Positions 40,563 to 49,661 of a DNA stretch of 63,425 nucleotides are shown here, piece after piece (positions within the stretch are counted from its first letter, which is position 1; each line of letters starts with the position of its first letter). This DNA comes from JAAYTL01 sp031460505 (GTDB taxonomy: Bacteria > Bacillota > Clostridia > Tissierellales > Tissierellaceae), in assembly GCA_031460505.1 (NCBI GenBank), contig JAVKTT010000007.1, positions 1 through 63,425 on the forward strand. The letters run 5' to 3'. The notes below the pieces were generated by a model. It made no database searches. It saw only the letters and a program-made list of their open reading frames with translations, and was not told the origin of the DNA. The position numbers and the translations under genes are program-made.

Positions 40563-40596
40563 TATTTCAAAAAACCAATCAAAAGGAGAATAATAG

Positions 40597-41217
40597 ATGA
40601 AACATGAGTGGAGAAAACATGAAAAGGAATTATATATGCCTAAAGCAAAACCTCAGCTGATAAAAGTGCCAGAACATAATTTTTTTATGATACAAGGCCA
40701 AGGAAATCCAAACAGCGAGGAATTCTCAGAAAGGGTTGGAGTACTTTATTCATTAGCTTATGCTATACGAATGATGCCAAAACAAGGATATACTCCTGAA
40801 GGCTACTTTGAATATACAGTTTACCCACTAGAGGGAATATGGGATTTAACAGAAGAAGGTAGAAAATCAGATACATTAAATAAAGACGAGCTTATATATA
40901 CTATAATGATTAGACAACCTGATTTTGTCACAAAGGAAATTGTACAAAGGGCTTTTGAAAATGTAACAAAAAAGAAACCACATAAATATTTAGAGGATGT
41001 TAAGTTTGATAGTATAGAAGATGGTTTATGTGTTCAGATGCTTCATGTAGGACCATTTGATACTGAACCAGAAACTTTTAGATTAATGGAAGAGTTCGCA
41101 AATAATAATAATCTTGAAAGAGAATCATTAATACATAAAGAAATCTACATATCTGACATAAGAAAAGTAGAACCATCAAAGCTAAAGACAGTTTTAAGAT
41201 TTAAGGTAAAGGAATAA
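40597..41217 (+). CDS. GyrI-like small-molecule-binding domain protein
   Basis: A 206-residue protein of the GyrI-like/SOUL superfamily. KLIKVPEHNFFMIQGQGNP-like N-terminal strand, VYPLEGIWDLTE, and HVGPFDTEPETFRLMEEF near the C-terminus are family features. It has no DNA-binding part, so it probably binds or hydrolyses a small ligand. AAAGGAG precedes the ATG. Co-directional with the UPF0173 gene, 32 bp downstream. Confidence 0.82.
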   Translation: MKHEWRKHEKELYMPKAKPQLIKVPEHNFFMIQGQGNPNSEEFSERVGVLYSLAYAIRMMPKQGYTPEGYFEYTVYPLEGIWDLTEEGRKSDTLNKDELIYTIMIRQPDFVTKEIVQRAFENVTKKKPHKYLEDVKFDSIEDGLCVQMLHVGPFDTEPETFRLMEEFANNNNLERESLIHKEIYISDIRKVEPSKLKTVLRFKVKE

Positions 41218-41249
41218 CAGACAAATACAAGCCAAAGGAGAGAATAAAT

Positions 41250-41927
41250 GTGAAACTGACGAATCTTGGACATTCAGCATTTATTGTAGAGGAAGGGAGT
41301 TTTAAAGCTATAATTGATCCTTTTATTTCTGGTAATTCATTATCAAAAATTGAACCAGAAGAAATCAAAGGTCTTACACATGTATTTATTACCCATGGAC
41401 ATGGTGATCATATAGGAGATGCTATTGAACTTGCTAAGGATAATGATGCACTTGTGATTTCCAATGCAGAAATATGTGGTTATCTTTCAAGCAAAGGATT
41501 AAAGACTCATGCTATGCACATAGGAGGAAGACATAAATTTGATTTTGGGATTGTAAAACTTACTCCAGCATTACATGGATCAGGAATCCCTACAGAAAAT
41601 GGAATGGTGTACGGAGGTAATCCATGTGGTTTTGTTATTGAGGTCAACAATAAGAAAATATATCATGCAGGTGATACTGGATTAACTATGGATATGAAGC
41701 TATTGGAAATGGAAAACATAGATGTAGCACTACTTCCAATAGGCGGAAACTTCACCATGGATATAGATGATGCTGTTATAGCAACAGAATTTATTAAGCC
41801 AAAATTTGTAATTCCAATGCATTATGATACCTTCCCTGTTATCAAAGTTGACCCTAATGAATTTAAAGAAAAGAACAGAATAAGTGATACTGTTATATTA
41901 AACATAGGTGAATCTTTCGAATTTTAA
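41250..41927 (+). CDS. UPF0173 metal-dependent hydrolase
   Basis: A 225-residue metallo-beta-lactamase-fold protein starting GTG (41250) after AAAGGAG. The metal site is THGHGDHIGD (about 49-58), and GVIDPFISGN-like and HAGDT motifs follow. LTNLGHSAF at the start is the UPF0173/YtkL signature. The substrate is unknown. The ATG at 41248 is out of frame. Confidence 0.85.
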   Translation: MKLTNLGHSAFIVEEGSFKAIIDPFISGNSLSKIEPEEIKGLTHVFITHGHGDHIGDAIELAKDNDALVISNAEICGYLSSKGLKTHAMHIGGRHKFDFGIVKLTPALHGSGIPTENGMVYGGNPCGFVIEVNNKKIYHAGDTGLTMDMKLLEMENIDVALLPIGGNFTMDIDDAVIATEFIKPKFVIPMHYDTFPVIKVDPNEFKEKNRISDTVILNIGESFEF

Positions 41928-41950
41928 TTGAATTAGATGTGAAATAAAAC

Positions 41951-41978
41951 AGGGCAGAATTTCATATCTGCCCTTTAA
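41951..41978. terminator. Bidirectional terminator between convergent genes
   Basis: AGGGCAGA (41951-41958) pairs with TCTGCCCT (41967-41974), with A-rich and T-rich flanks. Confidence 0.75.
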
Positions 41979-41987
41979 AATAACTAT

Positions 41988-43157
41988 TTAACTATTTAAA
42001 AAATCATATGCAAACTGTGCAGCTAAGGCAGAACCCATATATAATGTAGATTCATCCACATCAAATTTGTCATTATGATTATTATATACAGCATCTACTT
42101 CTTCATTATAACAACCTACAAATCCAAAAAATCCTGGAACTTTATCCATTAAGAAACAAAAATCTTCTGCACCTAATAATTTTTCCATTTTACCTAGACT
42201 TTCAGATCCAAATAATTTTTCAGCTGCATTTTGTGCCAGTTTAATTAAATCTTCATGTTCATTTATAATTGGACTGGTCATATACTCATATTCTAAACTT
42301 GCTTTTACTCCTAATGCATTTCCTGTATTTTCAATTATTTTTCTCATTTCTTCTTCAATGGAATTTCTTGTTTCTCTTGAGAAAGTCCTTGTAGTTCCTT
42401 CCATCTCAACACGGTTTGCAATTATATTAAATCTTTGACCACCATTTATAGTTCCAATTGTCAATACAGCAGAGTTTAAAGGATTGTTTACTCTACTAAT
42501 AAAGCTTTGTAAGTTCATGACTATGGATGAAGCTGCAAATATTGCATCTTTTCCAAGATGAGGAGCTGATCCATGAGCTGATTCTCCTTCAACAATTATA
42601 TTAAATCTATCAGCTGAAGCCATTCTTTCACCTGCTTCAAGGCTAAATTTCCCTGCTTCAATATCAGGCCATATATGGACTCCATAAACAGCGTCTACAT
42701 CATCTAAATATCCATTTTCAACATAGTACTTTGCACCAAGAGCAACTTCTTCTCCTGATTGAAATAATAGTTTTACATTTCCTTGTAATTCATCTTTTAA
42801 ATCTACTAGTATTTTTGCTGCACCTAATTGCATTGCCATATGAGCATCATGACCGCAGGCATGCATATTACCATTAGTTGATGCATATGGCTTACATGTT
42901 TTCTCTTCAACAGGTAATCCATCAATATCTGCTCTAAGCATTACTGTTTTTCCGGGTTTTCCACCCTTTATGATTCCGATAACGCCCTGATAATCTGGGA
43001 AGGTAATTACTTCATCAACACCCATATCTTTTAGATCTTTCACTAAGCTTTTAGTAGTTTCATATTCCTGTAAACTCAGCTCTGGTATTCCATGGTAAAA
43101 TCTTCTTCTGTCTACAACAAAATCACTATATTTTTCAGATAAATTTTTTATCTTCAT
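41988..43157 (-). CDS. M20-family amidohydrolase (N-acyl amino acid hydrolase)
   Basis: A 389-residue enzyme. Metal ligands are in HACGHDAHMAMQLG (about 96-109), the EE pair in LFQSGEEVALG (about 130-140), and HxWPD in GVHIWPDIEAG. The layout, with a dimerisation domain inserted at about 180-290, is that of the YxeP/IAA-amino-acid hydrolase group. It removes an acyl group from an amino acid, feeding amino acids to fermentation. A relative lies at 60417. AAGGTGAGG precedes the start. Confidence 0.88.
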   Translation of the reverse strand: MKIKNLSEKYSDFVVDRRRFYHGIPELSLQEYETTKSLVKDLKDMGVDEVITFPDYQGVIGIIKGGKPGKTVMLRADIDGLPVEEKTCKPYASTNGNMHACGHDAHMAMQLGAAKILVDLKDELQGNVKLLFQSGEEVALGAKYYVENGYLDDVDAVYGVHIWPDIEAGKFSLEAGERMASADRFNIIVEGESAHGSAPHLGKDAIFAASSIVMNLQSFISRVNNPLNSAVLTIGTINGGQRFNIIANRVEMEGTTRTFSRETRNSIEEEMRKIIENTGNALGVKASLEYEYMTSPIINEHEDLIKLAQNAAEKLFGSESLGKMEKLLGAEDFCFLMDKVPGFFGFVGCYNEEVDAVYNNHNDKFDVDESTLYMGSALAAQFAYDFLNS

Positions 43158-43295
43158 TTAATTCCTCACCTTCTTATTTTATTAAATTTAGTATAAATTC
43201 AATTTATTTGATTAATATAGTGTACTACTATAACTAACAATTTACAAATTATATAATAATACAAATTTTGGATATCATGTTTATATATTACATAA

Positions 43296-43327
43296 CAAAA
43301 TCTCATGAAGAAGTTCATGAGATTTTG
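43296..43327 (-). terminator. Terminator of the CDF gene
   Basis: The two 14-base arms (CAAAATCTCATGAA, 43296-43309; 43314-43327) are perfect complements around GAAG. Confidence 0.8.
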
Positions 43328-43354
43328 ATATAATTTAATAATTATCAAGTTTTT

Positions 43355-44263
43355 TTATAATTTATCATGCAACATCACACATAAATCTGTCTCATGCTTA
43401 TCATAAGGCTCAACATGAGCGAATACTTGTGAATTACTATTAAATTTAATTTTAATAGCATTTTCTATATCGTGAACTAATTCATGTGATTTTTCAACAT
43501 TCAAGTTTGAATCAACTAGGATGTGTAAATCAATATTTAGAGCATTTCTACTTCCTCTACTTCTGATTTTATGGGTATCTTTAACATCGTCAAAGCTCAT
43601 TACAAGACTTCTTATCTCTTCTGAATCAATTACTACCGCATCTACAAGTACATCACTATTTTCTTTAAAAATTTCATAGGAAGCATGAATAATAAATCCA
43701 GCAACTACTAATGAAGCAATAGGGTCTATTATGGCAGGAAGTCCTAACTTAACACATACTAGAGTTACTAATACTCCTAAAGACACATAAATATCACTTC
43801 TTGTATGCATAGAATCTGATATTAGAATTTGGCTGTTAAGTTCTTTCCCTTTTCTATATTCTGATTCCGAAACTATTATATTTATAACCAAAGTAAAAAT
43901 TAGGAGTATAAGGCTTTCCAGTGTTATCTCAGGGATTACTGGGTTTTTAAATCTATCAATTGCACTTATAATTACTTTCATCCCTGCAATTAGCAGCATA
44001 AATGATATGAATAAGGCAGATAATGTTTCATATTTGTTATGACCATAAGGATGTTCCTTATCTTTTGGTTTGGATGCAAGTTGAATACCGATTAATCCAA
44101 CAATGTTAGAGGAACCATCTGAAAGAGAATGAAAACCGTCTGCAGTCATGCTTGCACTCTTGATTATTGCACCTAAAACAATTTTCACTGCAGCTACAAG
44201 TAAATTAGCTACTAAAATTACTAAGAGTACTTGTTGTACTTTTTTAAAATTATTTTTCTCCAT
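43355..44263 (-). CDS. Cation diffusion facilitator (CDF) efflux transporter
   Basis: About 302 residues with the CDF layout: six membrane segments in the first 210 residues, the metal-site motif MTADGFHSLSDGSSN (about 36-50), HPYGHNKYE after it, and a second metal motif HTRSDIY in the fifth segment. A ferredoxin-like cytoplasmic domain forms the rest (about 210-300, with HIRSRGSRN and HVEPYD). These proteins export Zn2+, Fe2+, Co2+ or Mn2+ in exchange for protons; the metal cannot be told from motifs here. The ATG at 44263 is chosen because GGGAGGT is 6 bases upstream. Confidence 0.88.
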   Translation of the reverse strand: MEKNNFKKVQQVLLVILVANLLVAAVKIVLGAIIKSASMTADGFHSLSDGSSNIVGLIGIQLASKPKDKEHPYGHNKYETLSALFISFMLLIAGMKVIISAIDRFKNPVIPEITLESLILLIFTLVINIIVSESEYRKGKELNSQILISDSMHTRSDIYVSLGVLVTLVCVKLGLPAIIDPIASLVVAGFIIHASYEIFKENSDVLVDAVVIDSEEIRSLVMSFDDVKDTHKIRSRGSRNALNIDLHILVDSNLNVEKSHELVHDIENAIKIKFNSNSQVFAHVEPYDKHETDLCVMLHDKL

Positions 44264-44431
44264 ATGAATACCTCCCACCTTCCCATTTATATATAAATAT
44301 GTTAAATATCATCTAAATGTTACATATATAAGTTTATCCTTGTCCAAAAGATAATAGAAACAAACTTGTCTCATTTGAATATAATGTACTAACCTATCAG
44401 TTTTAGGCAAAAATTCAGAGGAGGTGACAAT

Positions 44432-44953
44432 ATGGCAAATGGTTGTGAAAGAACTGTTGACGCAGGTAATGGCTGGCTAGTAACACTTATAACCCCAGCA
44501 ACAAATGTACCATCAACGACTTTTCAATATGAATTAACAAGAATCGAAGGTGAAACTTCACAGCAAATGAGCAATGTAAGAATATGCTTATGTCCTGGAA
44601 TTTCTGATGAAGATAGAGAGGATTTATTACAGAGTTGTTCTTATACAGTATTCTTTGATGATGGTACTTCATTAGTTTGCTCAGGAGGAAGCTGTTGCTT
44701 TATAGATAATACAATTCCTAATGAAAATGAAAATCCTGCTGCATGTGAAGGTTTGAAATTCGATGGAATTCCATCCGGAACTGGTGATGTAGAACAAGAA
44801 CGTATAGTTTTAAACTTCACACTAACACAGGCTTTACCAATAGGTCCAGTTTCAATAGGGCTTAAGGCAGGAAATTTATCAGCAGTAGCTACTGGTGTTT
44901 GTGGACCTGTATGTAATAATGTAGTTCCACCAACTCGTGGCATTATATTATAG
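44432..44953 (+). CDS. Cys-rich protein of unknown function, 173 residues
   Basis: A protein with ten or more cysteines, mostly in VRICLCPGI, LLQSCSYT, VCSGGSCCFID and GVCGPVCNN. No signal peptide is seen, and the sequence otherwise looks like a soluble beta-rich domain (NGWLVTLITPATNVPSTTFQYELTRI read in parts). GGAGGTG precedes the ATG. Not recognised. It heads a run of small, mostly Cys-rich genes around a C11 peptidase. A spore-surface role is possible because such proteins are common in coats, but nothing here proves it. Confidence 0.65.
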   Translation: MANGCERTVDAGNGWLVTLITPATNVPSTTFQYELTRIEGETSQQMSNVRICLCPGISDEDREDLLQSCSYTVFFDDGTSLVCSGGSCCFIDNTIPNENENPAACEGLKFDGIPSGTGDVEQERIVLNFTLTQALPIGPVSIGLKAGNLSAVATGVCGPVCNNVVPPTRGIIL

Positions 44954-45060
44954 AAACATTTAGATGAGATAGAGAAATCTATCTCATCTTTCTTTAACCT
45001 TATTAGCTACTTAGGAATAGATTAAAGTAATTGATATTATATGAAGAGGAGGTAAATTTT

Positions 45061-45420
45061 ATGATTTCGATCCCACTGATGTACATTCTGTTTGTAATTG
45101 TAATCATACTTCAAGTGATGACTTTAGCATCAATATTATCAAAGAAATTGAAGGCAATAGAGAATTCAATTAGTAGAAATAATATAGAAGTACAACAAAG
45201 TAAACCAAGAAACTATGAAGAACCAATAGTACAAAATACCTTGCAGTATTCACAACCACCTATAGTGGCTAAAAATCCAGTACCTATAAGTAAACCAAAC
45301 ACAGTTAAAGACAATCAAAACATGGATAATGAAGAAGTATTATTTGTAAAACAGATTAAGTTAGATAAAAGATCACAAGTCATCGACATGGACGTACAAT
45401 TAAATAACAAAAATCAATAA
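45061..45420 (+). CDS. Small membrane-anchored protein, 119 residues
   Basis: One N-terminal membrane segment (about residues 4-24: PLMYILFVIVIILQVMTLAS) followed by a hydrophilic tail rich in Pro, Asn, Gln and Lys (about 40-119), probably unstructured, ending KLDKRSQVIDMDVQLNN. The ATG at 45061 has AGGAGG at good spacing; an upstream in-frame start is less likely. Function unknown. It is part of the 44.4-48 kb run. Confidence 0.65.
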   Translation: MISIPLMYILFVIVIILQVMTLASILSKKLKAIENSISRNNIEVQQSKPRNYEEPIVQNTLQYSQPPIVAKNPVPISKPNTVKDNQNMDNEEVLFVKQIKLDKRSQVIDMDVQLNNKNQ

Positions 45421-45527
45421 GAATAAGGGCAAAATAAATATATTATCTTTGTCCTCTTTTTTATGTAACAGTTTGTACTACTTTTTAATATTATATTGTA
45501 AGGCCACATAGAAAGGAGGTCAAAAAT

Positions 45528-45875
45528 ATGTCATGTATATTAAGTGCAGGTAATGTTACACTACCAGATGTATTTTCGCAACAACAAATACGTTTAGATT
45601 TAGGAGTAAGGTCAGTAGAAGATGTTGTAATAGTAGGTAGAATAACTGACTGTGAAACTAATGAGCCACTTGTTGGTGCAATTGTTAAGTTGTTTGTACC
45701 AATACCAGGCGGTTTAGAAGACGTATGTCATACTTTCTCAGGTTGTGATGGATTCTATATGCTAAGAATTCCAGCAGAATTTGCAGGTCAGACAGTTACA
45801 ATTATGGCAACTTGTTCAAATTGTGATGGAGACTTAGAACCATGCGAATGCCCTGAAGAAGATTTAGAAGGATAA
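45528..45875 (+). CDS. Cys-rich protein with carboxypeptidase-regulatory-like fold (paralogue 1)
   Basis: A 115-residue protein. GRITDCETNEPLVGAIVKLFVP (about 37-58) and CDGFYMLRIPAEFAGQTVTIMATC (about 72-95) form the beta-sandwich pattern of carboxypeptidase-regulatory-like domains. The end is CSNCDGDLEPCECPEEDLEG. Six or more cysteines are conserved with the next gene. AAAGGAGG precedes the ATG. No signal peptide. It is probably a structural protein of a surface layer or spore, or a substrate of the nearby peptidase. The family is by pattern only. Confidence 0.7.
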   Translation: MSCILSAGNVTLPDVFSQQQIRLDLGVRSVEDVVIVGRITDCETNEPLVGAIVKLFVPIPGGLEDVCHTFSGCDGFYMLRIPAEFAGQTVTIMATCSNCDGDLEPCECPEEDLEG

Positions 45876-45904
45876 TATTATTATTAATTTCTTGATTTAA
45901 TTTA

Positions 45905-45937
45905 CAGAGGGCTGTATCCCTCGCCCTCTGTTTATAT
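45905..45937 (+). terminator. Terminator between the two paralogues
   Basis: CAGAGGGC (45905-45912) pairs with GCCCTCTG (45923-45930), followed by TTTATAT. Confidence 0.65.
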
Positions 45938-45967
45938 AGATTGCATGAAGGAGGCTTAAATAAATAT

Positions 45968-46357
45968 ATGAAATATGAATTCAAAAAACATTTATATAGA
46001 ACTCCAGATAAGTTGTGTGAACTATTTTTTTGTGTACCATTTCCCGAATTTTATCCTCCTCAATTACCAGGTACTAAGATTATTATTATAGAGGATTTGC
46101 CAGTAAGAAGGGTTAAAGATGCAATTATATTTGGCAGGATAGCAGACTGTGAAACAGATGAACCAATAGTAGGTGCAATTGTTAAGGTGTTTTATACGAA
46201 TGAAGAGGAAGAGTTGATAGACTTATTTCATACAATTAGTGGTTGTGATGGTTATTATATGTTAAGAATACCAGAAGAGTATGAAGGAAAAACTGTTACA
46301 ATAATGACCACTTGTTCAAATTGCTCAGATACTATAGAGCCTTGTGAATGTCCCTGA
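45968..46357 (+). CDS. Cys-rich protein with carboxypeptidase-regulatory-like fold (paralogue 2)
   Basis: A 129-residue protein with the same core as the previous gene: GRIADCETDEPIVGAIVKVF, SGCDGYYMLRIPEEYEG, TCSNCSDTIEPCECP. It has an extra basic N-terminus (MKYEFKKHLYRTPDKLCELFF). The binding site AAGGAGG is 13 bases before the ATG, longer than usual, so the start is uncertain; a TTG at 45941 is in frame. Its stop is 20 bases before the C11 peptidase start. The two paralogues are about 60% alike in the core and probably arose by local duplication. Confidence 0.7.
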   Translation: MKYEFKKHLYRTPDKLCELFFCVPFPEFYPPQLPGTKIIIIEDLPVRRVKDAIIFGRIADCETDEPIVGAIVKVFYTNEEEELIDLFHTISGCDGYYMLRIPEEYEGKTVTIMTTCSNCSDTIEPCECP

Positions 46358-46377
46358 TAGATAAAGGATGGATAATT

Positions 46378-47601
46378 ATGGAAAATTGGACTGTATTAAT
46401 TTATGCAAATGGAAATAATGAATTGGAACCAGAAGTATATGGAAGATTTACAGAATTAATAAACCAAGACATAAATCATAAATATAATATAATTGTTCAA
46501 ATAGGAAGGGCAGATTTAGACTTAGTTAAATCCTTAAGATTTAATACCTTAATATATACAAAGCAGCAGTGGAGTGGTGTTAGGAGATATAAAATAGATA
46601 ATAAAAAAGCTCTATTGTTAGAAGATATGGGTAAAGCCAACATGGCAGATCCATCTAGTCTCGTAGATTTTGTAAGTTGGGGTATAAATACTCACCCAGA
46701 TTCTAGGATAATGGTTATTATTTCAGGTCATGGAGCAGGCTTTGTAGGAGTTATGACTGACTATACCAAAGAGACCCCATATATGATGGATAGCACTGGT
46801 CTAACAAGAAGCTTATATAAAATAAAGAACAATACTAAAAAGAGTATAGACTGCTTGGTACTAGATGCTTGTTTTATGAATATGGTAGAGGTTTGGAACG
46901 AAATTGCTTTAATTACTAATAAACCTGTAAAATACTTGCTTACGCCATCACGGAACATAGAGCTTAAAGGATTATCATATATAAATATAATAAAAAATAT
47001 TGGATCAAAATTAACCCTTCATAAAAGCCTAGTGGATACCACTAAATCCATAAATGCATCCCATGCTAAAGAGAAATTACTCTTAGTAAAGATGTCAGGA
47101 AGATTCTTCAACAAACTAAAAAAAGAAATTAACTATATAAGTGAATTCATAGTTCAAAAAAATATCTCTTTAAGAATGCTATTAGATAAATGGTGTTTAA
47201 CAAAACCTGTTGAGCCTTTAATAAGCATATTGGATTTAATAAAAATTATTAATGATGAATATCCAAGAGATTGGAGAAGGAAAAAACCGATTGAAAAGAT
47301 ACTTAATAATATTATTGTACATCCCTCTATATCTACACTTCATCATAGATTAAATATTGGACCATGTTTATATTTACCCCTTCATCCTAGACAATATTTG
47401 GAGTTAAGATATTATTATGAGATATTATCCTTTTCAAAAAACAACTCATGGATAAAGGTCATAGGAGGAGAGCTGCCAGCTCCAATGGAGATTCCAATTA
47501 ATTATGTAGTTGCTAACATTATGGATATAAATAAAGACATTACATTTGAAGAGATATGGGAAATAATGAAAGATTTCGGTTGGTATAAAACAAGGGATTA
47601 G
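46378..47601 (+). CDS. Clostripain-like (C11) cysteine peptidase
   Basis: A 407-residue protein. The C11 dyad is present: His118 in IISGHGAGF and Cys165 in VLDACFMNMVEVW, with an N-terminal domain TVLIYANGNNELE typical of the family. No signal peptide is seen, unlike secreted clostripain. C11 enzymes cleave after basic residues and need calcium. It follows two Cys-rich paralogues and precedes another small gene, so it may process them. Start chosen after AAAGGATGG. Confidence 0.85.
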   Translation: MENWTVLIYANGNNELEPEVYGRFTELINQDINHKYNIIVQIGRADLDLVKSLRFNTLIYTKQQWSGVRRYKIDNKKALLLEDMGKANMADPSSLVDFVSWGINTHPDSRIMVIISGHGAGFVGVMTDYTKETPYMMDSTGLTRSLYKIKNNTKKSIDCLVLDACFMNMVEVWNEIALITNKPVKYLLTPSRNIELKGLSYINIIKNIGSKLTLHKSLVDTTKSINASHAKEKLLLVKMSGRFFNKLKKEINYISEFIVQKNISLRMLLDKWCLTKPVEPLISILDLIKIINDEYPRDWRRKKPIEKILNNIIVHPSISTLHHRLNIGPCLYLPLHPRQYLELRYYYEILSFSKNNSWIKVIGGELPAPMEIPINYVVANIMDINKDITFEEIWEIMKDFGWYKTRD

Positions 47602-47617
47602 CATAAGCTAATCCCTT
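47592..47617 (+). terminator. GGATTAGC hairpin terminator, copy 1
   Basis: AAGGGATTAGC (47592-47602) pairs with GCTAATCCCTT (47607-47617). It overlaps the C11 stop codon. The hairpin at 48105-48124 has the same arms. Confidence 0.75.
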
Positions 47618-47635
47618 TAACTATAGTTATACTTA

Positions 47636-48043
47636 TTAAGGAAATACTTGACCTTCAAGTATTACTGGTCCTTCACGATCAAAACTTACTGGTCGTACTT
47701 CTACTCTTATATCTGGTAATGTTCCACCAAAATCTAGTAAGGTACTTCCAACCCAATTTTGTTCGTCAACTGTTGGTTCTAAATCTATAACAGCTAATGG
47801 CTCCATAGAACCTGGTGTTAATAATATTGCAACATATCTATCAAATGGGCCAAAGGTGTCAGGATCAGGTAGGTTGATTGCTAGTATAGTTACACGTTGA
47901 ATAGGCGGAGTAAATTCCGTTATCTCAAAGACGGAAGCTCCTGCTATGAAAAGTTGCTGTGCAGGGCCTGTCGGTAATAGCTCATTTACTTCTATAAAAT
48001 CTTGATTAGCTTCAATATTATTTGTTAATAAGTTTTCTTCCAT
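47636..48043 (-). CDS. Hypothetical acidic protein, 135 residues
   Basis: Acidic and without cysteines, unlike its neighbours. It has strands of the type RVTILAINLPDP, YVAILLTPGS, EPLAVIDLEP and IRVEVRPVSF. I recognise no family. AAGGAGG is 7 bases before the ATG at 48043. It is convergent with the C11 gene and lies between two copies of a GGATTAGC hairpin. Confidence 0.62.
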   Translation of the reverse strand: MEENLLTNNIEANQDFIEVNELLPTGPAQQLFIAGASVFEITEFTPPIQRVTILAINLPDPDTFGPFDRYVAILLTPGSMEPLAVIDLEPTVDEQNWVGSTLLDFGGTLPDIRVEVRPVSFDREGPVILEGQVFP

Positions 48044-48104
48044 ATTCAATCCTCCTTTCCCTATATAATATGTCTCATTAATCCAAGGTGTGATATAAAA
48101 AATA

Positions 48105-48124
48105 GGATTAGCATACGCTAATCC
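48105..48124 (-). terminator. GGATTAGC hairpin terminator, copy 2, after fabF
   Basis: GGATTAGC (48105-48112) pairs with GCTAATCC (48117-48124). It is the end of the fab operon on the minus strand. Confidence 0.7.
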
Positions 48125-48132
48125 CTAGTATA

Positions 48133-49371
48133 TTAATCTATATATTTTTTAAATAATAAACTTGCATTATGTCCACCGAAACCTAGTGAATTTGATAATG
48201 CATATTCTATATTTCTTTCTACTGCTTTGTTTGGTGTGTAGTTTAGATCACACTCTTCATCTGGATTTTCATAGTTAATTGTAGGTGGTATTATACTTGT
48301 TTTTAAAGCAAGTATTGATGCTATAGCCTCTATTCCACCAGCAGCTCCTAATAAATGACCAGTCATTGATTTAGTTGAACTAATATTTATATTATATGCA
48401 TGTTCTTTAAATAGGTTTTTGATAGCTAATGTTTCAAGCTTATCGTTGAAATATGTGCTTGTTCCGTGGGCATTGATATAGCCTATCTTTTCATATTCAA
48501 CTTCTCCATCTTCTAAGGCTAATCTCATAGCATTAGTTGCACCAATTGCTTCAGGATCTGGTTGAGTTATATGGAAAGCATCAGATGTAGAACCATATCC
48601 TACAATTTCTCCATATATAGTTGCACCTCTATTTAAAGCATGATTTAATTCTTCTAAAACAAGTACTCCTGCTCCTTCACCCATGATAAATCCATCTCTT
48701 TCTTTATCAAAAGGTCTACAAGCCTTATCATAATCTTCATTTCTAGTAGATAAAGCTTTCATAGAGTTAAAACCTGCTACTGAAATAGGTGTTATAGATG
48801 CTTCTGCTCCACCAGTTAGTACCATATTCATCTGTCCAGATTTTATCATTCTAAAAGATTCACCAATGGCATGGGTACCTGATGCACATGCTGTTGTAAT
48901 TGTCATAGTGGATCCCTTAAGTCCTAAATTCATAGAAATATGAGCTGTTCCCATGTTAGAAATCATCATAGGAATAAATAGAGGACTAACTCTATTAGGA
49001 CCTCTGTTAAGTAGTTTAGAGTGTTCTGTTTCAAAAGTTTCTACTCCACCTATACCAGTACCTAAAATTACACCTATATTGTTTTTATCTAATGAATCTA
49101 AATCTATATTTCCATCTTCGATTGCCAATTTCGCTGCAGCAACTGCATATTGGGCAAATCTATCCATTCTCTTTGCTTCTTTTTTATCTAAATAATCCTC
49201 TGGATTAAAATCCTTTACTTCTGCTGCTATTTTACTATTAAAATCTGTTGTATCAAATCTTGTAATTGGTCCAATTCCTGACTTCCCTTGAATAAGAGAA
49301 TTCCAAAATTCATCCTTACCAATACCTACGGGAGTAACTGCACCTAGACCTGTTATGACTACTCTTCTCAT
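48133..49371 (-). CDS. fabF: 3-oxoacyl-ACP synthase II (FabF)
   Basis: A 412-residue condensing enzyme that extends acyl-ACP with malonyl-ACP. The catalytic triad is Cys in TTACASGTHA (about 163) and two histidines in NAHGTST and KSMTGHLLGA. The length is normal. It is the last gene of the minus-strand fab cluster, 20 bp after acpP, and ends before a terminator-like hairpin. Confidence 0.95.
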   Translation of the reverse strand: MRRVVITGLGAVTPVGIGKDEFWNSLIQGKSGIGPITRFDTTDFNSKIAAEVKDFNPEDYLDKKEAKRMDRFAQYAVAAAKLAIEDGNIDLDSLDKNNIGVILGTGIGGVETFETEHSKLLNRGPNRVSPLFIPMMISNMGTAHISMNLGLKGSTMTITTACASGTHAIGESFRMIKSGQMNMVLTGGAEASITPISVAGFNSMKALSTRNEDYDKACRPFDKERDGFIMGEGAGVLVLEELNHALNRGATIYGEIVGYGSTSDAFHITQPDPEAIGATNAMRLALEDGEVEYEKIGYINAHGTSTYFNDKLETLAIKNLFKEHAYNINISSTKSMTGHLLGAAGGIEAIASILALKTSIIPPTINYENPDEECDLNYTPNKAVERNIEYALSNSLGFGGHNASLLFKKYID

Positions 49372-49391
49372 ATTAACCCCCCTTATATTTA

Positions 49392-49625
49392 TTAGGCAAT
49401 ATTCTCTTCAATATAATTAACAATATCTCCTATGTTTTTGAAACCTTCAGCATCTTCATCTGGTATAGAAATACCGAATTCGTCTTCTAATGCCATGATA
49501 ATTTCAACAGCGTCTAAAGAGTCAGCTTCTAAATCTTTCATCATTGATGTTTCCATAGTTACGCTATCAGCATCTTCTACACCTAATTGTTCTACTACTA
49601 TATTTTTTACTTTTTCAAATGTCAT
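49392..49625 (-). CDS. acpP: Acyl carrier protein
   Basis: A 77-residue acidic protein. Ser in EADSLDAVEI (DSL motif, about 36-38) receives the phosphopantetheine arm. The ATG at 49625 has GGAGG at good spacing. It lies between fabG and fabF, the usual order. It carries the growing acyl chain. Confidence 0.95.
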   Translation of the reverse strand: MTFEKVKNIVVEQLGVEDADSVTMETSMMKDLEADSLDAVEIIMALEDEFGISIPDEDAEGFKNIGDIVNYIEENIA

Positions 49626-49661
49626 TTTATATTCCTCCAATTTTTTATTTTAGCTGTCTAG

